DNA of 45,392 nucleotides from positions 1-45,392 of the forward strand of contig JAAMPI010000285.1 of the NCBI GenBank assembly GCA_013054445.1. Reading direction: 5' to 3'. A program made the position numbers and the translations under genes. Position 1 is the stretch's first letter, and the number at the start of each line of letters is the position of its first letter. Below the pieces are notes generated by a model. It saw only the letters and a program-made list of their open reading frames with translations, was not told the DNA's origin and made no database searches. Source of the DNA: Cudoniella acicularis (taxonomy: Eukaryota; Ascomycota; Leotiomycetes; Helotiales; Helotiaceae). This document shows, one piece after another, positions 24,164-33,674 of the stretch.

Positions 24164-26104
24164 TCAAACAATCTCAAACCAATCTAGATCAACGCCTCTC
24201 ACTCTCATGATCTCAATAATATTGTCTCGATTTTGATCCTCATCACCGTCGCAGTCTTCTGACTTTAGACGCTCTCCCAATCCACCTCCTAAATACGAAT
24301 CATATCTCGGATCTACGAATTGAATCTTCGAAGTATGATGGTTCAAGAAAGCTTGACGATCATACCCAAGCTGTTCATCGAATTTCGTCACTTGAGTGAT
24401 TCCCTCAGGCAGCGGGCCGAGAAAAGCCTCCCCTCTCATAATCGAATCGACGTAGCATTCTCCGACTACCTCGTATCTGTTCGAATTCTCAGTGGTTCGT
24501 CGCATGACAAGTGGGTTAGTACAGCCGAGTAACACGCAAACGATGTCGCCGACTTGGGTTGCTTTAGGTGCCAAACCAAGGAGCCCGTTGGAGGTGGAAA
24601 TCAAACTTCTCCGAGTGCAGCACCACTGGGCTTTGTTGAGGTAAAGTTGGATATCTCGGTCATCGATGAGTAATGAATTGCAATCAGTACGCGTGCATCT
24701 CAACATTTTCGAAAGTGCCGTTCTAGCGGCCATCTCGGTGAGCGAAGGTGACGGAGGTTCCTCAAACTCATCTACCACGAGAGTACGACATAAGGCGTCC
24801 AGTTGAACTTGGTATTGTGGTTCTGTGGTATCCGGCATGTGTGGTGCTGCGAAGTGTTGAATGTCGAGCACAGCATCGCCATAAAACATGTTGCTGTCCA
24901 TCTTAATCTCCGCCGCTATCTTGACAGAACCAATCAATAATCCAAGAGCATGTAAAGTATCCCCTTCAAACCGGATTTTGGCGGATGCAAGACCGTGTGC
25001 ACTATACGTTGGGAGTAAAGGAGCACTGGAAAGTAAGCACTGCCAGTCTGGAGCCCATGATGGCAAATCCCGTCCGCATTCTCTAGCGCCAATGTCGCAG
25101 AACCTCAAGAAATTCAGGTCTGAAAATGCATCTATGTAGCCGATTGCTACATTTTTGTATACGTGGGAAACGTTTGTGCTGTAGTCAGGTGTGACGGTCC
25201 ATTGGCTTTTGTCTTCTGTAATGAGCCCTAACATTGCGTAGATACGATCTCTTGGATCCAAGCACTTGCTATGTCTTGAACGAAAGATTTCGTACCCGAG
25301 AGAGCCACAATCGTTATTGTTGACAAGCGTCTCAAGCAATTCCATGCGATCCCAGAAACTTTCAACCTCTATAGTCCTTGGTTTGTTGTAAATGCACCAG
25401 ATTGCTTTTCGAAAGCTCTCCCATGACAAGACTGAATTTCCGCAGATCAAATCCGCCTTGTTCGCCAACCATATCTCCTGTCTGATCCAGAGTCTTTCAA
25501 ACCACGACCGAGAGCAGAGTGATTGAATAGCATCCCAGTCGGCGTCATTGAAAGGCAGGGATATCATTAAATCAGCCCATTCATTGAGTTTGTCTGAAAT
25601 AGGCTGTATCTCCTGGGTCGACCAATCAACACTTATTCTAGCCGCCAAAGAGTCGAGAGTTTCGATTGCATGATGACTATGGCTCTCGGCTGGACCGAGC
25701 CAAGCCAGTACACGTTCAGCCTGACTGTAGATGCGTCCCATTTTCTGAACCTGGCTGCTCCGCTCATTATGATCCTCCTGATTGATACAAATCGCATCGA
25801 TCCACAAGGTACGGTCTTTCTCTTCGTGGCGCAGATATGGCAGGGCCGTGGCCAGATTCTTTGAGACCGGAAGGCGAGCAAGAATAGCCCCAGGGGAGTG
25901 TGTGCCCACAGTAATTTCGACGGGATTACCAATGACTCCCCACGTATAGGACAGAGCCTCAAACTTTGGAACCGTTGTTTTGTCGTCCGGGAAAGCCGCA
26001 TGGTGAATTCGAACTTCAACCTTATCGGAAAAGGAGCCAGCCAGCAGGGTAATTAACCGGATCTCACCCCTATCTTCGTTGAGTGGTGTATAGCGGTAGG
26101 CCAT
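24164..26104 (-). CDS. HET-domain heterokaryon incompatibility protein
   Basis: Intronless, 646 aa, starting MAYRYTPLNEDRGEIRLITLL at 26104, the usual beginning of free-standing HET proteins. HET blocks are complete: FEALSYTWG (48-56), LWIDAICINQEDHNER (100-115), QKMGRIYSQAERVLAWLG, then SWFERLWIRQEI and DPRDRIYAMLGL. The C-terminal GD.VCVLLG...P and YEVVGECYV..IMRGEA motifs are intact. HET proteins act in the cytoplasm in non-self recognition between hyphae and their activation causes cell death; the partner of this one cannot be read from sequence. It is the middle of three HET genes, all on the minus strand, separated by about 0.9 kb on each side, which points to expansion by tandem duplication and divergence. 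No STAND or repeat domain is attached. No disruption seen. Confidence 0.9.
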   Translation of the reverse strand: MAYRYTPLNEDRGEIRLITLLAGSFSDKVEVRIHHAAFPDDKTTVPKFEALSYTWGVIGNPVEITVGTHSPGAILARLPVSKNLATALPYLRHEEKDRTLWIDAICINQEDHNERSSQVQKMGRIYSQAERVLAWLGPAESHSHHAIETLDSLAARISVDWSTQEIQPISDKLNEWADLMISLPFNDADWDAIQSLCSRSWFERLWIRQEIWLANKADLICGNSVLSWESFRKAIWCIYNKPRTIEVESFWDRMELLETLVNNNDCGSLGYEIFRSRHSKCLDPRDRIYAMLGLITEDKSQWTVTPDYSTNVSHVYKNVAIGYIDAFSDLNFLRFCDIGARECGRDLPSWAPDWQCLLSSAPLLPTYSAHGLASAKIRFEGDTLHALGLLIGSVKIAAEIKMDSNMFYGDAVLDIQHFAAPHMPDTTEPQYQVQLDALCRTLVVDEFEEPPSPSLTEMAARTALSKMLRCTRTDCNSLLIDDRDIQLYLNKAQWCCTRRSLISTSNGLLGLAPKATQVGDIVCVLLGCTNPLVMRRTTENSNRYEVVGECYVDSIMRGEAFLGPLPEGITQVTKFDEQLGYDRQAFLNHHTSKIQFVDPRYDSYLGGGLGERLKSEDCDGDEDQNRDNIIEIMRVRGVDLDWFEIV

Positions 26105-27019
26105 TTTGACTGGTGCCTATGCTATAGTTTGTTGTAGCTCGAATATCGAAGAAAAAAACAAAAACCGATGGAAGTCGGAATCTGAGACACGTCAAGGCGA
26201 ATTATTGGTGTTTTCAGCTGCTGTGGCCTCTCCAGCCGCACTCGCACGGTGTTTTCTGACTATTATATGCGACGAGTGGACGAAAAACATTTATTATCAT
26301 CTGGTTGGATAAAGTCTTAGACTAGAAATTCTGGAAAACATGAGGCACAATATCTACAGTTTCGGTGCAGGCATCTTGGAGCTGGGGATATGGGATCCCT
26401 GGAACTGCTCACAACGCTGAGGTCTTCAACTTCCTTAAACGCGCTGCTAAATATCAGGAACGAAAAGATCCTTAATTTTATAAGTATGATTCTGATTTAT
26501 CGGAGGTTTGTTTTCAGCTGCAGGATTTAGTAAGAGTGTTGGATTTTCAGCGATGTTCTATTAAATCTACAGTGAGAAGTGCGCTATATATATAGGCCTG
26601 AAGGCCCTGTAATTGCCACCTGATGTGACTCATGTAGAAGGTTCCAGCGTATGCTTACAGTGATTACTCACTGCATTTCTAAGCTTTGTCACCTGTATTT
26701 ATAAGCCTTCGCCACTATATTACCAATCTTATACTGGAAGCTTCTAGTGCTTATAGGGCCTTTGCCACCTATATCCAACAGAGAATAGGACAAAGTTATT
26801 TTCAAAACGAGTGAGATGCCGTACCAAGAAATTTAAGCTTCCTTACTCACAGCCAGATTCTACTTATGGATTTCGAGTCTCGTCTTTTCAAACATTTTGT
26901 GGGAGACCTACTTTTGTGAAGGTCTTTTTTCAGGGGTTCAGGGGTAAGGTCGCGAAGCTCTTAGCCGAGCCCCCTATAATCCCCTCCCAAAACAAGTTTA
27001 AATCAACACCATGTCCCTC
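26105..27019. other. Intergenic between HET genes
   Basis: No gene supported. Holds the promoter of the HET gene starting at 26104 and an imperfect repeat tract at 26590-26775. Confidence 0.5.
26590..26775. repeat. Imperfect short tandem-like repeats
   Basis: A loose unit like TTTATAAGCCTTYGCCACYTATA recurs about four times (GCCACC at 26617, GTCACC at 26687, GCCAC at 26710, GCCACC at 26765), partly in register. Copies are diverged and the unit boundary is uncertain. Confidence 0.4.
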
Positions 27020-29735
27020 TTATTGAAGCTCAAAGTTCACTAGCGAGTCCCCACCTACCTTCCATTCCTCCACCGCCTCACCATTCATTAATCCCGGAAT
27101 ATACGCTTCACCAACCAACCTATAACAGCCCTCACCTTGTCTAAGCACAAGCGGCACACTGGCACCTGCTAAAACACAAATATAATCACCTTCTACTAAC
27201 GCCGCAGGTCCTAGACCAATCCACCTCTTCTGCGTAACAAAAAGTCTCCTCCCCCCACAACCATTCTTAGCTGCCTCAAGGAACCGTTGGTAGCTGCCTC
27301 CACGCCATTCTTCAGATACACACGCGACCAAAGACCCATCGTTAATCGGAGGGGGAAGAATTTCGCTTGCGAGGTGACTGTTTTCATTAACTCGACAACA
27401 AAAATCACTGAAGTCCCGGAACGCCTCTTGCTGTTCAGCAACTTCACCGTACCAGTCCTTACCTGCAGTAAGAGCTTCTTGGAAAGCCCTTACTGTTTTA
27501 CCACCTGTGTGGTGGGCAGTTGGGTCTGATGTGAGCGGTTCAATAAGTGTTTTCCAGGTTGTCAAGATTGAATGCCACAATGACGACACTGTAGCACCCC
27601 TCCCAAAGACGTCCGAAATCATGGCGATTGTCTGGAATCGGAAACCCTGAACCCGAAGTTTTGATGTCGATAACGGATTTGACGGTATGGGAGTAGAGAT
27701 TTTCGCAGGAGAAAGCCCAGTTGACGCGCTATATCGTTGTGTTCCTGGTGTAAGTTGATAGGTATACAAACGATCCCACCTGGGAACCCACGAAGGAAGG
27801 TCACCTTCCTCCTCTAATGCAGGTCCATGCTGAACGGCAGATAGAAGTTTCAAAGAATCTGTTACCACCAACATCTTCTGAGCAAGTTCGAAATACACTT
27901 GCTCGACTGTCTTGGTGTAGTCTGGCTCTATTGACTTGCTTCCATCTTCGGCATCTCTGTCTGTGTGAGGAAGTCCTAAGATGGCGTAGACTCGATCCCG
28001 TAGGTCGGTACTGTGAAATTGCCTCGTAAGAGACATGAGTCCGAGGAATGAAGTCGTCTTAATCCCTTGTCGACCTTCTTCGGTTATTCCGTACATCAGA
28101 TAGGCATTGAAAACACCCGTCATTGGACTGTGATGGAAGACCTCATAGCCAGTGGCTCGTAGCCATGCAGCTGTAAGTCCGACTTTCTGCCAAGGTATCT
28201 CATGGTCTCCCCATAGAAGAAGCCCAGTGGGTGCAGATGTGATTTCCTGAATTACCCATAACCGCCAAAACCAGTTGCAATCGAAAAGATCAGCGAGCGC
28301 GAGCCACTGCACATTTTTTGGAGACGGAATATCCACGTTTCCCACTTCTTTGCTCGCCAGACGAGAGATTCTGTCAGCTAAATCAATGGCCGTCTTTATC
28401 TTTTCGTTGTTGTGGTTGCCGAGCCATACAAGTACTCTGACTGCGTGGCTGTAGACCTGCTGCATGAGCTTCACTTGTTGTCCTCGTTCGTCCAGATTTT
28501 CTTGATCGATGCAAATGGCATCCGCCCAGACAAGTCGACTTTGGTCAGTCAATCGTATACGACGAAGAGCGCTTTCAAGGCTTTTTGTTATCCGTAGAGA
28601 CTTGCTATTGCATTCAATAGTTTCCGATAATTCGTAATTTCCCCATACGTATGAGATCGCTTCATAAGTTTGTGGGGATCCGATGTTCGTATCTAGAAAG
28701 TTGCATTTTAGCGGCTCAACCCGGTGCCCAGGCTCGATCCGTAAGAGGCGGATAGAGGAGCGTTCCTTCAAAGGTGAATATTTATAAGGGTCTAGTTGAG
28801 CTTCTGCTGTCATGGCCGCGTCTTGCCATATCCCAGATTCTGCATTTTGCAAGGAGTCGTTTCCAAGTGTAGAGTCCGTGTTTCTTGCCTTCAATGGCAG
28901 ACGGGATATTCCGCTCTCCGCCACTACTTGATCATGTGCTCTTCTATCACTATCAATAGACTGGTTTTGAGAATGGCGAATGGGCTGAAATAGCTGAGGT
29001 GGCTGGTTGTCGTTTCCGCGGTTCATAGACCATTGCTCCAGATAATGTTCCCGTACAGCTTCAGCTGGATACAGCGATGAATCAGCAGCGGTCTATCACC
29101 CTGACCATCCACAATAAGAAATATCGACATAATTTGCACTCACATTGGTGTGGCGACGGTAACTCAAATGGTATCTGAGGGTATCCCATTTGGCGAGGTG
29201 GAATTCCATGGCTACCGTCACTGGAACCAGGTCTTGCGGACTCTATCCCCTGTTGAGAAACTAGATGCCACTGTTCCCGATATTGTCTCCGTACAGCTTC
29301 AGCTGGAAATAGAAAAAATTTAGCACTGAACTCCCTTGTTTTCAAACATCTTACAGTAATACACATCAACAAAGTCTATACTTACATTGTTCTAATGCTG
29401 CCTGTACCTGAGCAGGTGACATTTCTCGAATACCTTCACTAGTACTATGTCTCGCGAACTCCATCTCTTCCCAGCGACCGTCTCTAGAAACCCGATGCCA
29501 TTGTTCCCGATATTGTTCCCGCTCCGCTATAGCTGTTGCAAGTTGAGCGATAATAGCCTACAACGCTAGGAGAAAGTCCGCACTCACGAAGCGTCATTGC
29601 CGCGTCTGGAGGGGCACTAGCTCGTTGCTCTCGACGGCTAAATGCAAAGCACCAACAGTATAAAAAGAAAACGAGAAATATAAGTAAGCCTATGCCGATC
29701 CAGATTCCAAGCTTTTGCGCCAGAGTGAGGCCCAT
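27020..29735 (-). CDS. Membrane-anchored HET-domain protein with repeated stem exons
   Basis: Exons on the minus strand: 29735-29588, 29532-29386, 29302-29144, 29064-27020, giving 832 aa; all three introns are phase 1. Exon 1 encodes a single transmembrane helix (residues 9-32, WIGIGLLIFLVFFLYCWCF) followed by basic SRREQR, so the bulk probably faces the cytosol. Exons 2, 3 and 4 each begin with the same module: IAEREQYREQWHRVS, EAVRRQYREQWHLVS and EAVREHYLEQW. The HET domain follows (YKYSPLKERSSIRLL at 245-259, YEAISYVWGN at 285-294, LVWADAICIDQE at 329-340, WFWRLWVIQEI, DLRDRVYAILGLP) with the C-terminal GDYICVLAGASVPLVLR and YRLVGEAYIPGLMNGEA motifs. HET domains are usually soluble effectors, so membrane tethering through a repeat-built stem is unusual. 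An internal Met at 29026 would give a soluble 668-aa form without anchor and repeats. No lesions seen. Confidence 0.85.
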
Positions 29736-30228
29736 CTTGACTACATTGATTGTGAGGTTATTAGACTACTCCCCTGAAAGCCGCCCGATTGATTTATCTT
29801 GTACGGAGTAACACTTGCGTAATAGAAGGGACAAAGAGGACGGTTAGGTCGAGTTCGATTCAAGATGACAAAGTTTATGATGTGTGCGGCTGAGATAAAC
29901 GGGGCAGGATGGGAGAGACAACGCGGTTCGGATTATTGTTTCTCCTGCACTCATTTGAGCCACTTAACCTTTCTAGGCCTTGAGGCGTAAAGCCTTTATT
30001 TTTTCTTACCTTACATTTTCCTGGCTTTCTTTCCCCTCTAGTCTTTTTATGTTACCAGCATTTTGACATAACTCCAGGAAAAACCACGGAAAGAGCACAA
30101 GAGAATAAAAAAAAACTGTCAGTGTACAGTAAAAGTTAATATATAGATCATTAATTCGTAACCCCATCCACTTGAAAAATTAAACAATCTCACGAGGACA
30201 AAGACAGACGACGAACTAAATGATCAGA
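29736..30228. other. Intergenic
   Basis: Promoter side of the membrane-anchored HET gene and 3' flank of the RBR gene. No other feature seen. Confidence 0.5.
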
Positions 30229-33100
30229 TCAGATCGGTTCACCTTCACCTTCGCTACGCGCAGCCTGATCCATCGCAGCTCTTAAAGCCATTGCATCATT
30301 GAAGCCGTCCCCCAACGCAACTTCGAGGTTCTCCCCTCTCAAGGCCATAGCACTAAGATCGCTCGTCCGGAAGAAACACCCAATCTCATGTGCCTCTTGT
30401 CCCAACAACCGGATTTCCCTCCATGGCGCGAGGCACTCCCAGCAGAACTCGTATCTGCATTGTGAGCCTGGAGGTATATGTCAGAATCACTACCCATGGA
30501 CAACACTAGTACCCGAGAAAGAAACCTACAAGTCATGTGAAAGCAATATTCTCCCTTCTGAATGTTCGCTTCACAGTTCTCGTTCGGACATTTCTTCGTA
30601 TGAGTCTTAATCTACTCCTGGGTCTCAGCAAACCCCGGATCGCCATGATCCCGTTGACCATCGTATTGCTCGCAAGTCAATCCAGTGTGCTAGGGTATCT
30701 CATGCTTAAAACACATTGCGAAATCGCAATCCTCGCAATGTACCTTGCCTTTCGGCGGGGGTGGATTGCATAATTGGCCACTCTCACACACAGGATTGAG
30801 GCACCAGCGAAAATTCTCCTCATTGGAAAGAAAAGTTTGGAGGAGGAATTTCTCGTATCTGTGGTACTAGTTAGCTGGGATCTTTACGTGTTGAGTTGAA
30901 TGGGGAAGCGAACTTGGCAACGGTCTCTGCATCCGCAAGTTCGTGGACTTCATGGTGGGCGAGCTTTCGACTGCATTGAGGACAGGTGAGATTCGCGCAG
31001 GCGGATGGCCCTCCGGATACGAGCGTGTTTCGAATGTGCTCAGAGGTGCAAGCTCTGCATATCTCGAATTCGTGGTCGCAGCTTTGTATTGCAGAGGTGG
31101 GGAAAACGAGGATGTTCCACATCCATGAACCTCTGAATCCCTCGCAAATATTCAACCACTCATCTACACTGCCATAGTCAATTTCAAACATGGCTTTGCT
31201 GCAGGCCATACATTCTCTTGGTTTCTTCTCACGACGGAAGAACTTCATGAACAACGGAATGGGTGTTAGGCTGTCGTCCAGTATGGCATTGTAGATTGTT
31301 CCAGGTGTGAATTCTGGGATGCATCCGGTCTCGTCGACTAATGCAATGTCGAATCTAGGATCAAAGGGACTGTACATCACATTTGTCCTCACAAGATGTT
31401 GGGTTAATTCCGCCGCCTCTTGGAGCGCATTGTCACTAGGCTTGAGGTCGAGGGATTGCAGAGCTCGCCGGAATGCTTCTGCTTTGACGTAGCTAAAATG
31501 GATGTTAGCCATATTTCGAGATATTCAAATAGTTGAGGTAAAAATGTAATAAGAGGAGATGGAAGTTGAAACGCAAAATTTCCCTTACATCTTGGCATAA
31601 TAATCCCCTTCCATGCTGAGACATTGTTCTAGACATATTTGAAAATCCGCTTCACACCTTATACCCAAAGCCTTCTTACAAGCCTTTCTTGGACATGGAA
31701 ACCATTGAAGGGTATCAAGCACGAGCCACCATCCAGACGCAAGGGTGTCGAGTAAGTGTTTCTTGAAGCATTCTTTGCAAACTTTATTTTGGCAGCAGGT
31801 GAAATACCGCGACTTGCCGAGGTACTCATTCAGCCACTCCAGGGATTTGTGTCTAGGATGCGCTGAAAGTTTGATGTTGAACTTTGCCTTGGAACAAACT
31901 GCACACGTGTGAAGGCTGACGCGTTTGTAAAAGAGATTATAAGCCTGTCCTTTGCGCAGTTTTGTTGCAAAATCCTGTATTTCTACCGACGTACAGATCT
32001 TGTCCAGCTCAATTTGCTGCAATCCAACGGGAATCCATTCTAATGACTTGGTTAACCGATGGTCTGTTTCAATTTCATCATCGTCTGAGGGCAGAGTAGT
32101 ACGTTGTTCGACAACCCTCAAAGTCAACAAAGATCGAAGTGTAGTCGGCTGCAAGGAATTAGCACTATGCTTTTTTTGAGGAGCTGAGGGAACGAAACTT
32201 CCTCCAGGATACTCCCGATCACTTAGAATAGGGATTTCAGAGGAAAGGACAAATGAAAAGGTTGGTTACCCGGCTAAGCTCAAGACTATACACTTCGCTC
32301 TCCAACTCGCTGATCAGAACGCGCGAATGTTCGGCCTCTGATTCCAAGATTTGTGTAGATTCTTCTAAGCTCTTTCGCAAATCTTTCTCTTCCGTAAGCT
32401 TGGAAAGAAGGTCTTCATAGGATGCTTTCAACTTGGTGTGTCGGTCGAAGAAGGATTGCAGGACTGCTTCGCTTTTTCGATTTCCTGGGACAGGGTCGGT
32501 CTCGAGCCCAGTGACCTTGATTTGTAACTGCTGGTTATGTTCTTTGAGTACCCGCATGACATTTTCCATGGACGAAAGTTCGAGAGCTTTATCATTACAA
32601 GAGTTGGTCAGGCTTTCAACCTTTGCTTTTTCTTCTTGAAGTTGCCGATTCAGGCTTGTTATCAGGTCTTCATCGTGGGTGGACAAACCTTGTGGCTTTT
32701 TCAGTTGGTGATCTGAATTTGAAATGGAGCCGTTCTCCGCTTCCAGATAATGCTTCTCATCCGAAAGATTTTCGCATTCGCTTTGTTGCGGAGTAACCGC
32801 CTGTTCATGGCGGTTACTCGGCCTCTCGTAGCCTTCAACCTTATGCTGTGGATCCAGAAGTGACTTCTGATATGATGTATCTAGTTGTATAAATATAGGT
32901 TTCGAGATTGGAACAATTGTCGCACGTTTTCGATCTAGATCTTCGTCGTCCTTGGCATCATCTACTTGTGACAATCGAGTTGATAATTTCTTCCAGGAAG
33001 GAGTCATCACTGGCAGGTGCTTGAAGATGTCGCAATTTTTCAACTGTAATTCTCGGCCTGACACCCTGATGGCGAATTGTTGAGGTGGGGGAGGATACAC
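30229..33100 (-). pseudogene. RBR (RING-IBR-RING) E3 ubiquitin-ligase-like gene with two in-frame TAG codons
   Basis: Exon 33100-32270 encodes a charged N-terminus and a long coiled coil (residues about 140-280). Exon 32148-31589 has a first Cys-rich module (HTCAVCSK...CCQNKVCKECFKKH...FPCPRKAC). Exon 31492 onward has a second, related module (RECMACSK...SCDHEFEICRACTSEHIRN...LTCPQCSRKLAHHEV). Then come an IBR (WCLNPVCESGQLC...VHCEDCDFAMCFKH) and, after an intron at about 30534-30475, a final RING (QCRYEFCWECLAPW), ending at TGA 30229-30231. RBR ligases pass ubiquitin from E2 through a RING2 cysteine to substrates. TAG codons at 30690-30692 (EIP*HTGLTC) and 30612-30614 (TQE*IKTHTKKCP) interrupt the IBR and pre-RING2 part; family members normally have Trp at both. 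The join between the second module and the IBR (about 30910-30858) cannot be spliced cleanly: the only GT-AG pair there gives 29 nt and the wrong phase. Either decayed, or read through or edited. Confidence 0.72.
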
Positions 33101-33674
33101 AAAAAAATAAAAACCCCAATTACCGTCACGATTATCAGCAGAAAATACAAATTCTGGACTGAGGCGAGCGTTCTTCTTCCTTCAACCAAGACTTTCGATC
33201 ATCACCTGCACAAAGGAGTATTGTTATAAAATGGTGGTGGAAGTTGTTGTTTTCATGAGGTCAGACCTCCCACGAGGAGGCATAGCGCATTGTAATCTGC
33301 GCCTTCCCGCTATGAAAATCTCCTCGAACTGGTAGTGTTTCATAGAGCATTTGGAGAGCTCAATAGGTGCAGCACAGTCTATTTTAATCCCTTCACATCC
33401 CTCTCTTGTATCTGCAGCACTCGAAAATAAATTTATTAAAAAGCCCTATTAGGCTACCTTGATTTTTTTTCTGGAGGCAGTGAGAGGTTCTGGCAAACTG
33501 GCAAAAAAACAAAAAGGCTTGGCCTTCACGACATATCATCGATATGTTTGATCGGAATGATCGCACGAGAGGCCCCCAGTTTCAGGTATTTCGGGAATAT
33601 TATGAAACTGGGGGGGGGGGGGGCTCAATTAGATCATCAAAGAATAGATGGAATTTGTATCAGAGACGAGTTAT
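33101..33674. other. Intergenic with a G14 homopolymer
   Basis: No gene supported. A run of 14 G residues lies at 33610-33623, on the 3' side of the gene ending at 33675. Confidence 0.5.

Noticed and set aside
33610..33623. G14 run as a functional G-quadruplex or phase-variation site
   Set aside because: A single homopolymer outside any gene; length is also prone to sequencing error.
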